64,000 nt of DNA, from NCBI GenBank assembly GCA_028015205.1, contig JAPWFG010000020.1:2914001-2978000 (forward strand). The letters run 5' to 3'. The notes beneath the pieces are model-generated. The model ran no database searches. It was not told the DNA's origin and saw only the letters and a list, made by a program, of their open reading frames with translations. Made by a program: the position numbers and the translations under genes. The stretch is from Mytilisepta virgata (lineage: Eukaryota > Mollusca > Bivalvia > Mytilida > Mytilidae). Every line of letters starts with the position of its first letter. Position 1 is the first letter of the stretch. Positions 12,570-25,800 of the stretch are shown in pieces.

Positions 12570-12593
12570 CTGAGACTACTATAGTAGTCTCAG
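12570..12593. repeat. Perfect 24-bp palindrome
   Basis: The half-site CTGAGACTACTA is followed directly by its reverse complement. It is isolated in AT-rich sequence with no element ends around it. Confidence 0.9.
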
Positions 12594-13134
12594 TTTTTAT
12601 GTTTGAATAGAAATTTTTCAGTTGTAACAGTGCAGATGTTTTTATAACAAATAGAGTTTAAGGTTACAATGAAGATTCCAGGGGCGGATTCACTGTGGGA
12701 GGGAGGTGGGGCACAATTTTGAATAATTATCTGCCCTTGGTTTTGGGTTTGTTTTTTTTTTTTTTGGATAATGACGATTTTACGACTTTTATTGTTGAGA
12801 GGGTACAGCATCATATCTTATTTTTGGTTAACGTCACAGAAGCTTATGCAATTATTATATTTTTACTGCTGTTGTCAGGTTGTAGAACAAAATATCAGGA
12901 TATTTAGTCGGAACTCTGGTCCTCCATGGTCTCTGTGCATGATTAGTAATTGTAAGAAAGAAGATAAATAGACCTAAGGAGCAAACCAAAAAAAAAAAAA
13001 CAATTCATCATAGCTAGACCGACGAACCCTGGAAGGAAAATGAACATCCACAAGCACAAAAAATAAACATTGAAAGCTAAAAAACAATGAAAAACACAAA
13101 CTCCTATAAAAACCAGAAGTTAACTCAGGTGGTC

Positions 13135-13346
13135 TGGAAGGGTAAGCAGTTTCTGCTCCGTATACGACACCCGTCGTGAAGTTCAACAAGTCAATCCGCC
13201 ATCCGGTGGAGGTCACAAATCGATGGAGGTGCGTGAAATGTTACTACAGTGGGAACAGGTCCAACATCATCTTCGATATTCGTGATGAAGACCGTAACAT
13301 TTCCAAAGTGATGACATCAACTTATCCCTGATTGAAAAACGTACCA
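13135..13346 (-). mobile_element. Penelope-like element 3' fragment (inverted relative to the 21-kb copy)
   Basis: The reverse complement matches the 3' end and tail of the element at 21.2-22.8 kb. It reads KLMSSLWKCYGLHHEY against KMMSSLRKFYGRHHEL there, and then the same non-coding tail (ttggacctgttcc, gaacttcacgacgggtg, cgtatacggagcag). Heavily 5' truncated, as is common for reverse-transcribed elements. Confidence 0.7.
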
Positions 13347-14288
13347 TGAGCGAAATGAAAAAGGGACCCAAATTAAATAATTAGTTAGACTTTCAGTAAT
13401 TAATAATTTTGTTCCGTCAAATGTTATGCAAAATCACTGAAAGACGGCAGTTTTAAAGGTAAAAATATAATGATTGAAGTGGCTGCATTTTCGGTACACA
13501 GTGCTGTTTGGATTCTCTGACGTTACATGTATCAAATTTCAAAATGGATCTCAAACTTTTGTTCTTTTACACGGTCACCAAGGTGCTAAAGAACAAGTAA
13601 CTGAGAGAAAAAATTTTTGACAATTATTAATATCTTAAAGTTTTAGATAAAATAAATAAAAATTTATTAAATTAAAGGTTTTAAATTTTTATTTCAGAAG
13701 TCTCACTGATATAAAAATTATAAAAAAATGTTGATGTACCTCTCATATGTCGGAACAGTTTAAACACATCATGGTAGTACAGATTTTTTTAGATATTGTA
13801 AATGGCCATTTGTACTAACAACACACTGACATTAAAAAATAGTATTGTCCAGATATTTTTACTTACCAATTAATGGATTTCAAATATATTAATTTAAAAA
13901 AAAAATAAAGAGATCTTTTAATAATATTTTGTTTGTATTTAAAACAATACATGTCAGCTAACAATTAATCAATAAGTAATTAAGAGGGCTACATGTTCAA
14001 TTAAACACTTGCAAATCTTCAAGGGGCACTGGTGGAAAATTAATTTTACTTTCGGCACTGTGATACATTTCCATCTCATTAACTCTTATCTTAATTATCA
14101 GATTTGTAAAAAGACATACATGTTAATTTTCACAACAAGGTGTCAATTAATCAACCATTACAATAGATAACATGTTATGGTCACTTTCTTAAAATTTGCA
14201 TTTGGTAATTATGACCATATTCAACGACGTGAAGCTTTGTATCTAGTAATTTTACGCAATTTCTTTTTTTCTTTTGGTGACCTCAACT

Positions 14289-14313
14289 GGGGGGGGGGGG
14301 GGGGGGGGGGGGG
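14289..14313. repeat. G25 homopolymer
   Basis: An uninterrupted run of 25 G. Its length may vary or be misassembled. Confidence 0.9.
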
Positions 14314-14348
14314 CACATGCCAAGCAAGGATATTTAAATCCTTGTCCT

Positions 14349-14404
14349 AAGTCAGGGTTTGTATCCACGTTCGTTGTAGGAACGTGGATACAAAACCCTG
14401 ACTT
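14349..14404. repeat. Strong hairpin, 24-bp stem with one bulge and a 7-nt loop
   Basis: Arm 14349-14372 (gtcagggtttgtatccacg core) pairs with 14380-14404, with one extra A in the right arm. It lies 35 bp after the G25 run. Confidence 0.85.
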
Positions 14405-15945
14405 GGGAGGATGGCTACACCTATGGCTTATGAGCTAGGTTTATTTAACCCCATAAAGATCTGTGTTCAATGTATTCTGGATCTATTATACTAAATAGTA
14501 TAAATAATAGTCCCAGATGTATTTTAGAAGAGAAAATATGTAAATAATTTTTTGTGGGGGTCGATTTTGGGAGGGGGTATTAGTTTCAACAAAAAATTTG
14601 CCGGAGTTTCTGGAGAATGTTAGATTTATATATTATTTCCATTGAAGAGCCTATGTTTAGTTTGATCTATGATGAGTGAAACATTGAATATTTCAGTTCC
14701 ACTGTCACGTGGGGTGAGTTCTTAATTTAGCCTATTTCTAGTCATGTGATTAGGCATACTATAACTTGCTGCATTCCGGAAGCGTACCGTGATCATATGG
14801 CAAAATTGGCCAATCAAATCACATGTTACAAGAAAATTTGAGCCAGCAAATGACCTGAAAGTTGAAGCAAAATACGACTCTAAATTTGCCAATATTTTAA
14901 AGGATTTTCAATATTACCTATACCACAGTTCATAATCTGAAGCAAGCGATATTTACGGATTTTAAAGGTAACATTTTGACATTTTATATGTGAATATATG
15001 CCGCTAAAATTTAAGGGATAAGAGTTAACAGTCACATTGGACATTTCAGCATTCGCAAGAATTCCTCAGGTTTTACAGGTTAATGTGATTAAATGACCCT
15101 TATTTGGCACAAAAATAAAATAAAGATCACATGTTCTACCTAACTTGGAAATTGTGCGAATAGAGCAATGGTGTAGATATGTTGTGGTTCAGATCGTTTA
15201 AATAAGGGATAATCTCAAAACATGAACACACAACATCAATTGAATTTTATACAAAAATTTGATCCACTGGTCATTGTAGATGTTTAAATCCCCTTTACCA
15301 CCAACAGACCAGAAGGACTTGATTGAGTTATTTTCTTGCTGTTTCAGTTGTACAACACTGCATCATAAACTTGTAATAAGAAATGACCCATATCTTTATT
15401 TCGACCCTCTAATGTTTACGACCCATTCCGTTTACAAGTTCTCTGTGGCATGCACAAGCACCGGTGACATAATAATCATCTGCTATTTTTGACAACAACA
15501 ACAAACTAACCTGTTTTGATAATGTTGAAGATGAAGCTCTTTGAGGTAAGTTATTCATCTTTTAAACGTAGAGTCAATAATCGATGCTATTTCACTATTA
15601 CCAATTCATCTTCATCCAATTGTTTGCCCCTTCTGCTGTATATGATAAGATCTTGGAATTATATAGCTTCCCTCGATATGTCATGGCCGCTTCGAAAGTC
15701 ATGTGATTGTCATGTGGTTAAAGTTCCTCCTTCCTATTTTTTTTTTACTCCTAAAGTTGGGACACTACTTACATGTACATTTTTGATGGTGGACTTGCAT
15801 TTCTTAAATTAAAATTATTTGAAAAAAAAAGTTTTCAGTTTCAGGAATATTTTATTGTCCTTGTCATGGCCTACCATGTCTTCAATATGAAGAATAAAGT
15901 TGTTCGAACTTGATTTTATAGCTGCTTGTACTGACCTGTGTTTTT
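14405..15945. other. Intron sequence with no confirmed feature
   Basis: Apart from the weak candidate exon at 15522-15545, nothing coding or repetitive was recognised. Confidence 0.4.
15522..15545 (+). other. SAP130: Possible alternative 5' exon of SAP130 (end defined by donor at 15546)
   Basis: ATG at 15522 begins MLKMKLFE and ends exactly at a strong donor (TTTGAG/gtaagt). Joined to 19221 it would be in frame and give MLKMKLFEEIMNSQ. No upstream acceptor or promoter is clear, so this may be chance. Confidence 0.2.
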
Positions 15946-16650
15946 AGCTCACCTATCCTAAAAGGACATCTGAGCTCATGGCATCCGTCGTACATCCGTC
16001 TGTAAACTTTTACATTTTCATCCTCTCCTCTGAAACCCCTGGACCTATTGAACTGAAACGAAACTTGGCCTGAAGCTTCTATGGAAGGTCCTTCACAAAT
16101 TTTGCATAAATCATCCTGGTCCGTGAAACAAAATGACCTACATGACCATTTAAATGTTCTTATTGGTTGAAATTTAAAAGTTCTCCCTTGAAACTGTAAA
16201 GCAAAATGAACTGATTTTTGGTATGGAGCATCTATGGAAGGTCCTTTATAAAATTTGCATAAATCATCCTGGTGCATGAAGCAAAATGGACGCCATGAGC
16301 ATTACATGTTCTGATTGGTTGAAATTTAAAACTTCTCCTCTGAAACCGTAAGGCCAAATGAACTAAATTTTGGTATGGAGCATCTATGAAAGGTCCTTTA
16401 CAAACTTTGCATAAATTATCATAGTCTATGAAACAAAATGGCCACTAGAAGCCTTAACATGTATATGTTCTCATTGGTCAAATTTTTAAATTCTTCTTCT
16501 CTGAAACCATTTGGCCAAATGAACTTATACGTGGTATGAAGCATCTTTGCAAGGTCATTTACAAAGTTTCCAGAAATCAATGTAGTCCATCAAATCAAAA
16601 GTTTGTGACTCCCATGTGAGCGATAAAGGCTTAGCCCTCTGAGCCTCTTG
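15946..16650 (+). mobile_element. HC1 hairpin-capped repeat, copy A (old)
   Basis: It opens with the hairpin agctcacctatcc/ggacatctgagct (15946-15976) followed by a CATCCGTCGTACATCCGTC stretch. It then holds degenerate tandem units of about 170 bp built on 'ctcctctgaaac...ggccaaatgaac...gaaggtcc'. It closes with gtgagcgataaaggc and the hairpin ggcttagccctctgagcc (16629-16646). Non-coding. Confidence 0.75.
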
Positions 16651-17864
16651 TTTATATATGATTGTTCATTTGCAATGCCTTGACATTTTGCATTATTACG
16701 CAAGTAATAAAAATGAATGAAATTACGAGATCTTGTATAATTAGCTGGATTTGAATGGAATTTGCCAATTAGAAGGTAGAATATAATGAAATGGTATTTA
16801 CTTTGAATCCTGTTTGAAATCCGGATCATTACGTCCTTCCCGATTTGTACCAGTTTTTACACATAGGTCGAAAACACAAGATGCCTTTGCTGCACGGCCC
16901 AAATCCATATCAACATTTAAAAGGCAATAAAATAAAGGTTTTTAACAAGAATCATTTTTGAAAGCTGCAATGAAATAGATTAAGGTTCCAAATATTTAAA
17001 GAAAAAAGGAAATAATTATTTCCGATAGTACATTTGTACCTTGGATAAATAATAAGAAAATTGTTAATAGATCGAAACACAATACACGAGGATATATCAA
17101 ATCATATGGACTCGTTAGAATTGACACAGTATGTCATCTGTGACTGATCTGGCCTCAATTTATAATACCATAACAAAAGGGAGTAATCAATTCTGAGAGA
17201 GCCAAATTTCAAATCCTCAGAAGTTGTTTTCTGTTCTCCATCCTGTCTACTTTTTTGCTCATTTCTGCAGTAAAATGATTATATTTTAACAATGCACACA
17301 TGAAGGTTCATATTTGTAGACCACAACATGCAAATGTATTATGGCTTGACTTAATTTTTATGTTTTTCAGGATTTCTGAGAACTATAGTTCTATTTTGGA
17401 TTTGTTGTGAGGAGTGTTTTTTTTTATTTGCCTTTACCTCATTTTTACACTCCAGTTGTATTGTTAAATTTTTATTATTTGGTCTATTTCTCAATAAAAA
17501 TCCAGAATCCAAAATATTTAGTATTGACTTCAGTTTCACAAAAAACAAGTTTATTTGATCTTCCCTGATTAATCCCCCAAAAATTTTATTGGAAAGTGAA
17601 AAGTGAAATTTTGTAAATTTTTCTCACGGTCTGTGGCAGTCCGTGTCCGAGGTAGTTTACATATTTTGATCAGTGTTGAAAGTGTGTATAATTGGAAAGT
17701 TCATTTCTATAAACATCTTGCTGATAAGCAGTTTTATGTCAAGCTTCATCTGTATCAATGCAAGAGGTTTAAATATGCTATGGTCATGAATAATTTAAAA
17801 TATTTTACTTGCCTACCTACCGAGTCATAAAATGGAGGGTTAGAGAAGGGCAAACAAACTTTTA

Positions 17865-19130
17865 AGCTCACCTGGCCAAAGGCCATGTGAGCTTTTGTCA
17901 TCACTTGGCTTCCGTTCGTTGCCTGTTAACTTTTCACATTTTAATCTTCTCCTCTGAAACTGCTGGGCCAAATGGAATTAAATTTTGGCGGTAAGCATCG
18001 ATGTAAGGTCCTGTATAAAGTTTGCTCGTCCCGATCAGGCACAAATATGGCCACCATGAGTTTTCAAAAATCTCCTCTGAAACTGCTTGGCCAAATGGAA
18101 CAAAACTTGACAGAAAGCATCTATGGGAGGTTCTTTACAAAATTTCCTCATTTCGTCCATTTTGGGCAAACAACATGGCCGTCATAGGCAATTCTTGTCT
18201 CTAATTGGTTGATTAAAAACATTTTTTTTCTCTGGAACTGCTGGGCCAAATCGAATGAAACTTGACAGGAAGTATCTATGGGAAGTTCTTTGCAAAATTT
18301 CTTTATATCATCCCGATCGGAGTACATATATGGCACCATTGGCAGTTCTTGTTTCTGATTGGCTGATATAAAAAAAATCTTCTCCTCTGAAGTCGCTTGG
18401 CCAAATGGAACAAAACTTGACAGAAAGCATCTAATTGGGGGGGGGGGGGGGGTGTTCTATACAAAATTTCCTCATGTTGTCCTGATCAGCCAACAAACAT
18501 GGCCGTCTATGGGCAGTTCTTGGCTTTCATTGGTTGATAATCATCTTCTTTGAAACTGCTTTGTCAAAGGGAATGAGACCTGACAGGGAGCATCTGTTGG
18601 AGGTTTTTTACAAATTTTCCTCATTTTATAATCGGGCGACAAACATGACTGCCATGGGCAATTCTTGTTTCTGATTTGTTTATTTAAAAAAAAATTTCTC
18701 TTATACTGCTTGGCCAAATTGACTTGATAGAGCCAAACTTAACAGAAAGTGTCTATGACATTTAACAAAAATCTACAGAACCACAGAATTACTTGAAACC
18801 AAACATGGTCTGAATGTTCCTCTTAAGGTGCTCACCAAGTGCTGTTACTCTGGTGCCAATCCCTAATTCAAAATGGCCTTCAGCAGAGGACTTAGGATAA
18901 CATAAGGCCCTATGGGAAATACGTGCAAAAATTCTCTGGAGAACCACCAAATTTTAGAATATGCTGACTTGTAAGTAGAAGGACCTTGATGAAGAAAAAT
19001 TTGGTTCCTACAAGGCTTACCACACTTCATAATAATAGGGAGAAGTGACTTCTGTCGTTGAGGTACATCAATAAAAATGGCTTTCATGCCAGGGGAGCCA
19101 TACAACAGGCTCAGCCCTCTGAGCCTCAAG
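17865..19130 (+). mobile_element. HC1 hairpin-capped repeat, copy B
   Basis: The 5' cap is agctcacctggcc/ggccatgtgagct (17865-17893), followed by 'catcacttggc'. The body is degenerate repeats containing 'ctgaaactgcttggccaaat' and 'acatggcc'. The 3' cap is the ggctcagccctctgagcc hairpin at 19108-19125. It ends about 90 bp before SAP130 coding exon 1. A G-run interrupts it at about 18437. Confidence 0.8.
18437..18452. repeat. G-run inside HC1 copy B
   Basis: About 16 consecutive G between attgg and tgttctat. It replaces the short spacer seen in neighbouring units. Confidence 0.8.
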
Positions 19131-19220
19131 TTTAATCTTGGCCTTGCATACATTTTTTATTAAAAAATTTACTCACTTTATCACCAAAATTATGATTATA
19201 TCAAAGAATGGATGTTTCAG

Positions 19221-19355
19221 GAAATAATGAATAGTCAGAGCAGTGGTGACAGGCCACCTGATGAATCAGCAAAAGATGGGCAGCCCCGTCAGCTGACTGT
19301 ATCTACAACAAAGTCCACATTGCCCAGCATTACACGTACTACTGCACCATATCAG
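19221..19355 (+). CDS. SAP130: SAP130 coding exon 1 (residues 1-43)
   Basis: The acceptor is tgtttcag at 19220 and the donor is CAG/gtattg. The ATG at 19227-19229 opens MNSQSSGDRPPDES, similar in style to the MSSQ start of vertebrate SAP130. The six bases before it (GAA ATA) are open, so an upstream coding extension is possible. The exon ends in phase 0. Confidence 0.85.
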
Positions 19356-19779
19356 GTATTGTATTCTGCATTATCATGATTATGTCAATATTAGTGGATA
19401 AACATTATAAATAAGGGGCATGTTTATGCAACCAATGGTTCTCATTAGGATGAGTCTATCTATGAGTCCTTGACTCGTGAAAATAAAGCTGGATTCACCC
19501 TGACTTTTTGGAACATCGATTCCTCATTTACCAATGAAAAAGTATGTTATTGTCACAAGAATTTTTATTGCCGCCATCTTCTAGCTGACTGTTCTACTGT
19601 TTTCTTTCCCTTTAATTCCCCAGAAAATACTAATGGCAACCAGAAAGTTTTTCATGAAAATTGTGGTCTTCAGATGCAGCTGGTTACAGGACTCATGAGT
19701 TTGAAACTTTTCCATAAGGCCAAAAAAAAAATATGTGAGTTTACTGTCACATGCTGAAAAAAAATAGGGTCGGTAGGTC

Positions 19780-19826
<47 letters not shown>

Positions 19827-22800
19827 GCTCATTCAAACAGGTGGAAGTAAACTGTCTAACACTGGAAAATGGCACTACTTCCCCGACTGACAATGTAGGA
19901 GTAACCTCAAAATTATTTGGAGACATTACTTTACATGATTTTCAGAAATTTGCCGATAAAAAAAGCTAGGGTCGGGACGATAAAACTAGGGTCGGTCGGG
20001 TGACCGTAAACACACATATTTTTTTTTTTGGCCCAATTAGTCAGGGAGCATGGAGGTCTACCATTCTTAAATTTTCAGTGCCACGATTCAGCGATTTTTG
20101 TTTTAGAGCTGAATGGGGAAAGGACCATAGAAATTTAAGTTTGTAAGTTCTTACATTCCATAATATTGGTAATACATTGTATACCCAAAAGAGATCGATC
20201 AAATCCGAGACAACCAAAAGCAAATTTTAATGTAAATTAACTGCATACTTTTTCTTTCATTAGAAAAAAACGATGCATCTGTGTAATAAGAATTTTTTAA
20301 TAAAAAAAATGGTTAGGAGAAAAACTTAACAAATAGATCAGAACAGCTTGTTAAGAGCGTGTCAGTTATGGACAAATTGCGACGTCCGGCATGAATTTAT
20401 GTAAATTAATTATTTAAGTCCATTATGGTATTAAAGAAAATTGCAACATTGGGTTTCTAATATAACATGAGACTCTTCCTATTACCCATGCACCAAAGTC
20501 TTCAACCTGACTATGTACTATACTGTCTGTAGCTTACAATATAGTATGGACATGACAAAACACAAGTTGGAAGATAAAAAATTACTTTGGCTAGTAGGAC
20601 ACTTGATTGATTAAATCTCTAAATGAGCTGTATCCAAAATTTATTTTTCTTTTTATTTTGAAATATTGTTTAAGGTGCTCACTATAAGTTAAATAGAAAC
20701 ATAATAAAATAAGGTTTTTAAAAACAGAGAAAAGGAAGTTTTTAAAGACCAAATTAATTGCTGTCAGTTATTTAAGGGAATGTTATAACATCATTTAATG
20801 TGTTTTTTACAGACATTGTCTAAGACTCTTAACAGACCAGTGTTACATTTACAGAATGTTGGAGGAGGTATTCCCTCTTCAGCTCAAACATTACAGGCTA
20901 TCCTTCCTGCTGCAGGTAATCATTGAGTGTTTCAGAATATTCTAGAAGGATTTCCTTATTTGAAAAAAAGAATATGTATTGTCATTGTTGTTTAAAAAGT
21001 GATAATACAAAATAAATCTGATAGGAAATAAGCACACAAACAAAAAAAATATTTATAAAGTTGTTATGTTTATTAGAATTGTCTTTTTACCTTGTGCTTA
21101 TTGTTATGAAATTACAATAAGCACAAGCTAAAAAATATGCTAGCTAAAGGCCCCAAATACTGAGAACCTCAGCCAATTAATTGGAAATATAATTTCAAAT
21201 TGCTAATGGATTCTGTTGAGGATTATGCCAGAAAATGGACTTCAGAGGAACAGGAACCTGCTGACACACTTTCAGAGTGGGTGAAGGCTATTAGGTCAAT
21301 GATACAAATCCAAATTAAAAACCTCCAAGGGTCTATGAGCACTAAAGCTAAATCCATCTTTAAAGACCCTAAGGTTGTTGAAAACTTGACTCACCTCCAT
21401 GACAAATATGTAGTTGTCCCAGCTGACAAAACCCCCAATAACATCTGTCTTGTCTGGAAGAACTATTATTTTGAGTGTCTTAGAAACGAGTTGGGATTAC
21501 ATGTAGATAACACTTTGGGTAACCCAACTTATACACCGACCACACTCACTAAGCAGGAAGTCCTTGATAACCACAATATTGTTATTGATTCCTTTTGCAT
21601 TTCTACAAAGGGTGAAGAAATGGACCTTCCTGCTCTTTATTGGATTCCTAAACTACATAAAAATCCGTTCAAACAAAGGTACATTGCTGGGTCAGCTAAT
21701 TGCTCTACAAAACCCCTTTCAAAGATTTTAACATTCATATTGACATGTATTAAAGAAGGCCTTCAGAATTACTGTGAAACATCATATTCCACCAGTGGCG
21801 TCAATCAGATGTGGATTCTTAAAAACTAAAAACATTTACTACAATATCTAAAATCAAAATCTTTGGCTACATGCAACAGTATAAAAACATTCGACTTCTC
21901 TACACTCTACACTACCATACCACATTCTCAATTAAAAGATCGCTTAAAGCAAATAGTTCATCAATTTTTTTTCAAGAAAAATGGCACACGCGGGTATAAA
22001 TTTCTAGTTCTAGGTAGAGAAAAGGCTTATTTCGTGAAGAACCACTCTGATTCTGACAAAAAAAGTATTCTGAAAATGAAATTATAAAGATGTTAGATTT
22101 TCTCATAGACTACATATTTGTTGAATTTGGTGGTCTAATTTTTCAACTAACAATCAGCATTTCAATGGGAACCTCTCCTAGCAGATCTGTTTCTTTACTC
22201 ATATGAAGCGACTTCATACGTGAAACCAAAAAGAAACTAGCCCAATCCTTTAATTTCACTTTTCGTTATATAGATGACGTGTTGTCGTTAAATACATCTA
22301 ATCTGCTCAGTGAGCTTGAAATTAAGGATACTACAGATACATCAAAGTCTGCTTCATATTTGGATTTGTTTCTTGAAATAGACAATGATGGACATTTGAA
22401 GACAAAACTTTATGACAAACGTGATGACTTCAACTTTCCTATTGTTAATTTTCCGTTCTTGAGTAGCAATATACCAGCATCGCCTGCGTATGGTGTCTAT
22501 GTTTCTTAGCTATTCAGATTTTCAAGGGCATGTATGAGTTACCCTGACTTTCGAAAAAGAGGATTACTGCTGTCACAAAAGCTTCTTAACCAGGGTTTTA
22601 TCAGGAATAAGATGATGTCATCACTTAGGAAATTTTACGGTCGTCATCACGAATTGATATCTATGTAATGTTGGACCTGTTCCGACTGTCGTAACATTTC
22701 ATGTGCCTCCGCCGGTTTGTGACTTTGTTGAACTTCATGACGGGTGCTGTATACGGAGCAGGAACTGCTTACCCTTCTGGAGAACCTGGATTCACTCCTG

Positions 22801-25800
22801 TTGTGTCGCCTGCGGAACGCATGGTCGACACATAGGGATCACTATCTTGTGTCTTGTGTTGTCACACTTTTCTTCTATCCTCAACTACTCCATAACCGCT
22901 CAAAGGAATTTGATGAAACTTTCTCTTTGCATTAACCTTAATGCACAGGTGTGCATATATATTTCATTTTTAGAAAATTTCAAATTTTTGTTTGGTAAAA
23001 ATTTTGGAAAAAAGGGGGGGGGCAAAACTTCTATCCTCAACTACTCCATAACCGCTCAAAGGAATTTGGTGAAACTTTGTGTGCATTAACCTTAATGCAC
23101 AGGTGTGCATATATATTTTATTTTTAAAAATTAAAAATTTTTTTTGGTAACAATTGACATTTTTGAAAAAAGGGGGGGGGGCAAAACTTCTATCCTCATC
23201 TGCTCTATAACCGCTCAAAGGAATTTGATTAAACTTTCTCTGTGCATTAACCTTCAGGTGTGCATATATGTTTCATTTTTAGAAAATTTTTAACTTTTTT
23301 TTTCTAAAAATTGACATTTTTGAAAAAAAAAAGGGGAGGGGGGGTTAAAACTTCTATCCTCAACTACTCCATAATCACTCAAAGGAATTTGATGAAACTT
23401 TCTCTGTGCATTATCCTTAATGCACAGGTATGCATATATATTTTGTTTTTATAAATTTAAAAATTTTTTGGTAAAAAATTGACATTTTTGAAAAAAAGGG
23501 GGGGTCAAAAACTTCTATCCTCAACTACTCCATATCGGCTCACAGTAGTTTGATGAAACTTGATCTGAACATTAACTTTAATGCAAAGGTGTGCATATAT
23601 ATTTCATTTTTAGAAAATTTTAATATCTTTTGTAAAAATTGACATCTGCAGGCGACACATGTCTTCCTTGGAAGACTCACACATTTTTAGCTCTCCTGGC
23701 CCAAAGGGCCAAGTGAGCTTTTCTCATCACTTGGCGTTCGTCGTCCGTCGTCGTCGTTAACATTTTGAACTTCTTCTAGAGAACCACTGAATGGAATGAA
23801 ACCAAACATGGCATGAATGTTCCTTATGAGGTGCTGACCAAGTGTTGTTACTTTGTAGCCGATCCATCATCCAAGATGGCCGCCAGCGGGGAACTTAGTT
23901 TTACATAGGACCCTATGGGAAATGCATACAAATGACTTCTTTTAGAGAACCACTGAATGGAATGAAACTAAATCTGGCATGAATGTTCCTTATGAGGTGC
24001 TGACTAAGTGTTGTTACTTTGTAGCCGATCCATCATCCAAGATGGCCGCCAGAGGGGGACTTAGTTTAACATTGGACCCTATGGGAAATGCATACAAATG
24101 ACTTCTTTTAGAGAACCGTTGAACGGAATGAAACCAAACATGGCATGAATGTTTCTTATGAGGTGCTGACCAAGTGTTGTTACTTTGTAGCCGATCCATA
24201 ATCCAAGATGGCCGCCTGCGGGGGACTTAGTTTAAAATAGAACCCTATGGGAAATGCATACAAATGACTTCTTTTAGTGACCCACTTAATGGAATGAAAC
24301 CAAACATGGCATGAATATTCCTTATGAAGTGCTGACCAAGTGTTGTTACTTTGTACCTGATCCATCACCCAAGATGGCTGCCAGCGGGGAACTTAGTTTA
24401 ACATAGGACCCTATGGGAAATGCATACAAATGACTTCTTTTAGAGAACCACTGAATGGAATGAAACTAAATCTGGCATGAATGTTCCTTATGAGGTGCTG
24501 ACCAAGAGTTGTTACTTTGTAGCCGATCCATCATCAAAGATGGCCGCCAGCGGGGGACTAAGTTTAACATTGGACCCTATGGGAAATGCATACAAATGAC
24601 TTCTTTTAGAGAACCACTGAATGGAATGTAACAAAACATAGCATGACTGTTCCTTATGAGGTGCTGACCAAGTGTTGTTACTTTGTTGCCGATCCATCAT
24701 CCAAGATGTTTAGAAGTCTATCAGAAAATTGTAAAAAAAATTCTGAATGGTCACAACTTGACCACATATTCAAAAATAATAATGATAAGATGTCTTCAGT
24801 AGTTATTGTAAGACTACACTAAGATGACCTGTTTTTAATTTTAAATACTGTGTCAAATTAAACCAATCTTGGTCTCAATCATTATATAATTTTACATAAT
24901 TTCCAAAATCACATTAGATACAAGTGAGCGACACAGGCTCTTGAGAGCCTCTAGTTTTTAGTTTTCTGTGTTTATTTGCTGTGCTTGTGGTTGTTCATGT
25001 GTCTTCCCGGTTTTGTCTGTCCAATGGATAATGTTTTTTTTTTTATTGCCCCTTAGGTATAATTGTCCTTTTTTTTTTAGAACTGCAAAAATTTTTTGCT
25101 TAAAATGATCAACTAGTTGACTGTTTGAGCTTAAGGTTTGAGAACAAACAATTTTCACACAATTAGTAAAATTTTTACCCTTTGACCTGTGTGTGTTAAG
25201 CAAAAAATAATATAGTTCTTTAGGTGTATTGTGAATTTTGTGACAGGTCACAATTCTACTTTGCCTAAATGAGTAATAATTACATATAGTAACGACAGTG
25301 GTTTAGTGCATTAGATATGATTGTGTACTAACTGTGCTTTTCCATGTTTCTGCAAAAATGAATGAATTCACAATCAGATTGGAACTCTGAAATTCTGTTA
25401 TTATTGGATATTGTGAAACGTTGAAGATATTGTCTTAAGTTTGGCCTAAAATTTCACATTTTCAGAAAAATGCACAAATCATGTGATACCTATGTGATTT
25501 ATTGATTTTATTATTTCATACACGACAAATTTTTCATTATTAATTTCTATTCAGGTAAGAAAGTAAAAGTATAAACATTAATGTAGTAATAATTATTAAG
25601 TTGATGTATCAAAACAATGAAATGATCACTTTGATTATAATTTAATTTTTATATCTTTTTTATTATAATATGTAAATAATTTCATATTTTTCTGTGAAAA
25701 ATTTTTTAGGTCTCCTATCAGGAAATATTGATGCCAGCAAGTCATCTCTTCAACAGAGTCCTTTGAACTTTTCAACTCTAACTCCAGCATCTACATCAAG

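Noticed and set aside
22703..23218. Frames of 63-128 codons over the tandem units after the Penelope-like remnant
   Set aside because: They follow the tandem repeat and tail sequence, and the conserved reverse transcriptase text ends at 22668.
24014..24700. Three similar minus-strand frames of about 62 codons (SNNTWSAPHKEQSC type)
   Set aside because: They repeat with the 166-bp units of HC1 copy C and change with them. No independent coding evidence.
23771..24714. Regular spacing that could suggest a CRISPR array
   Set aside because: The units are 166 bp with no unique spacers, in a spliced animal genome.
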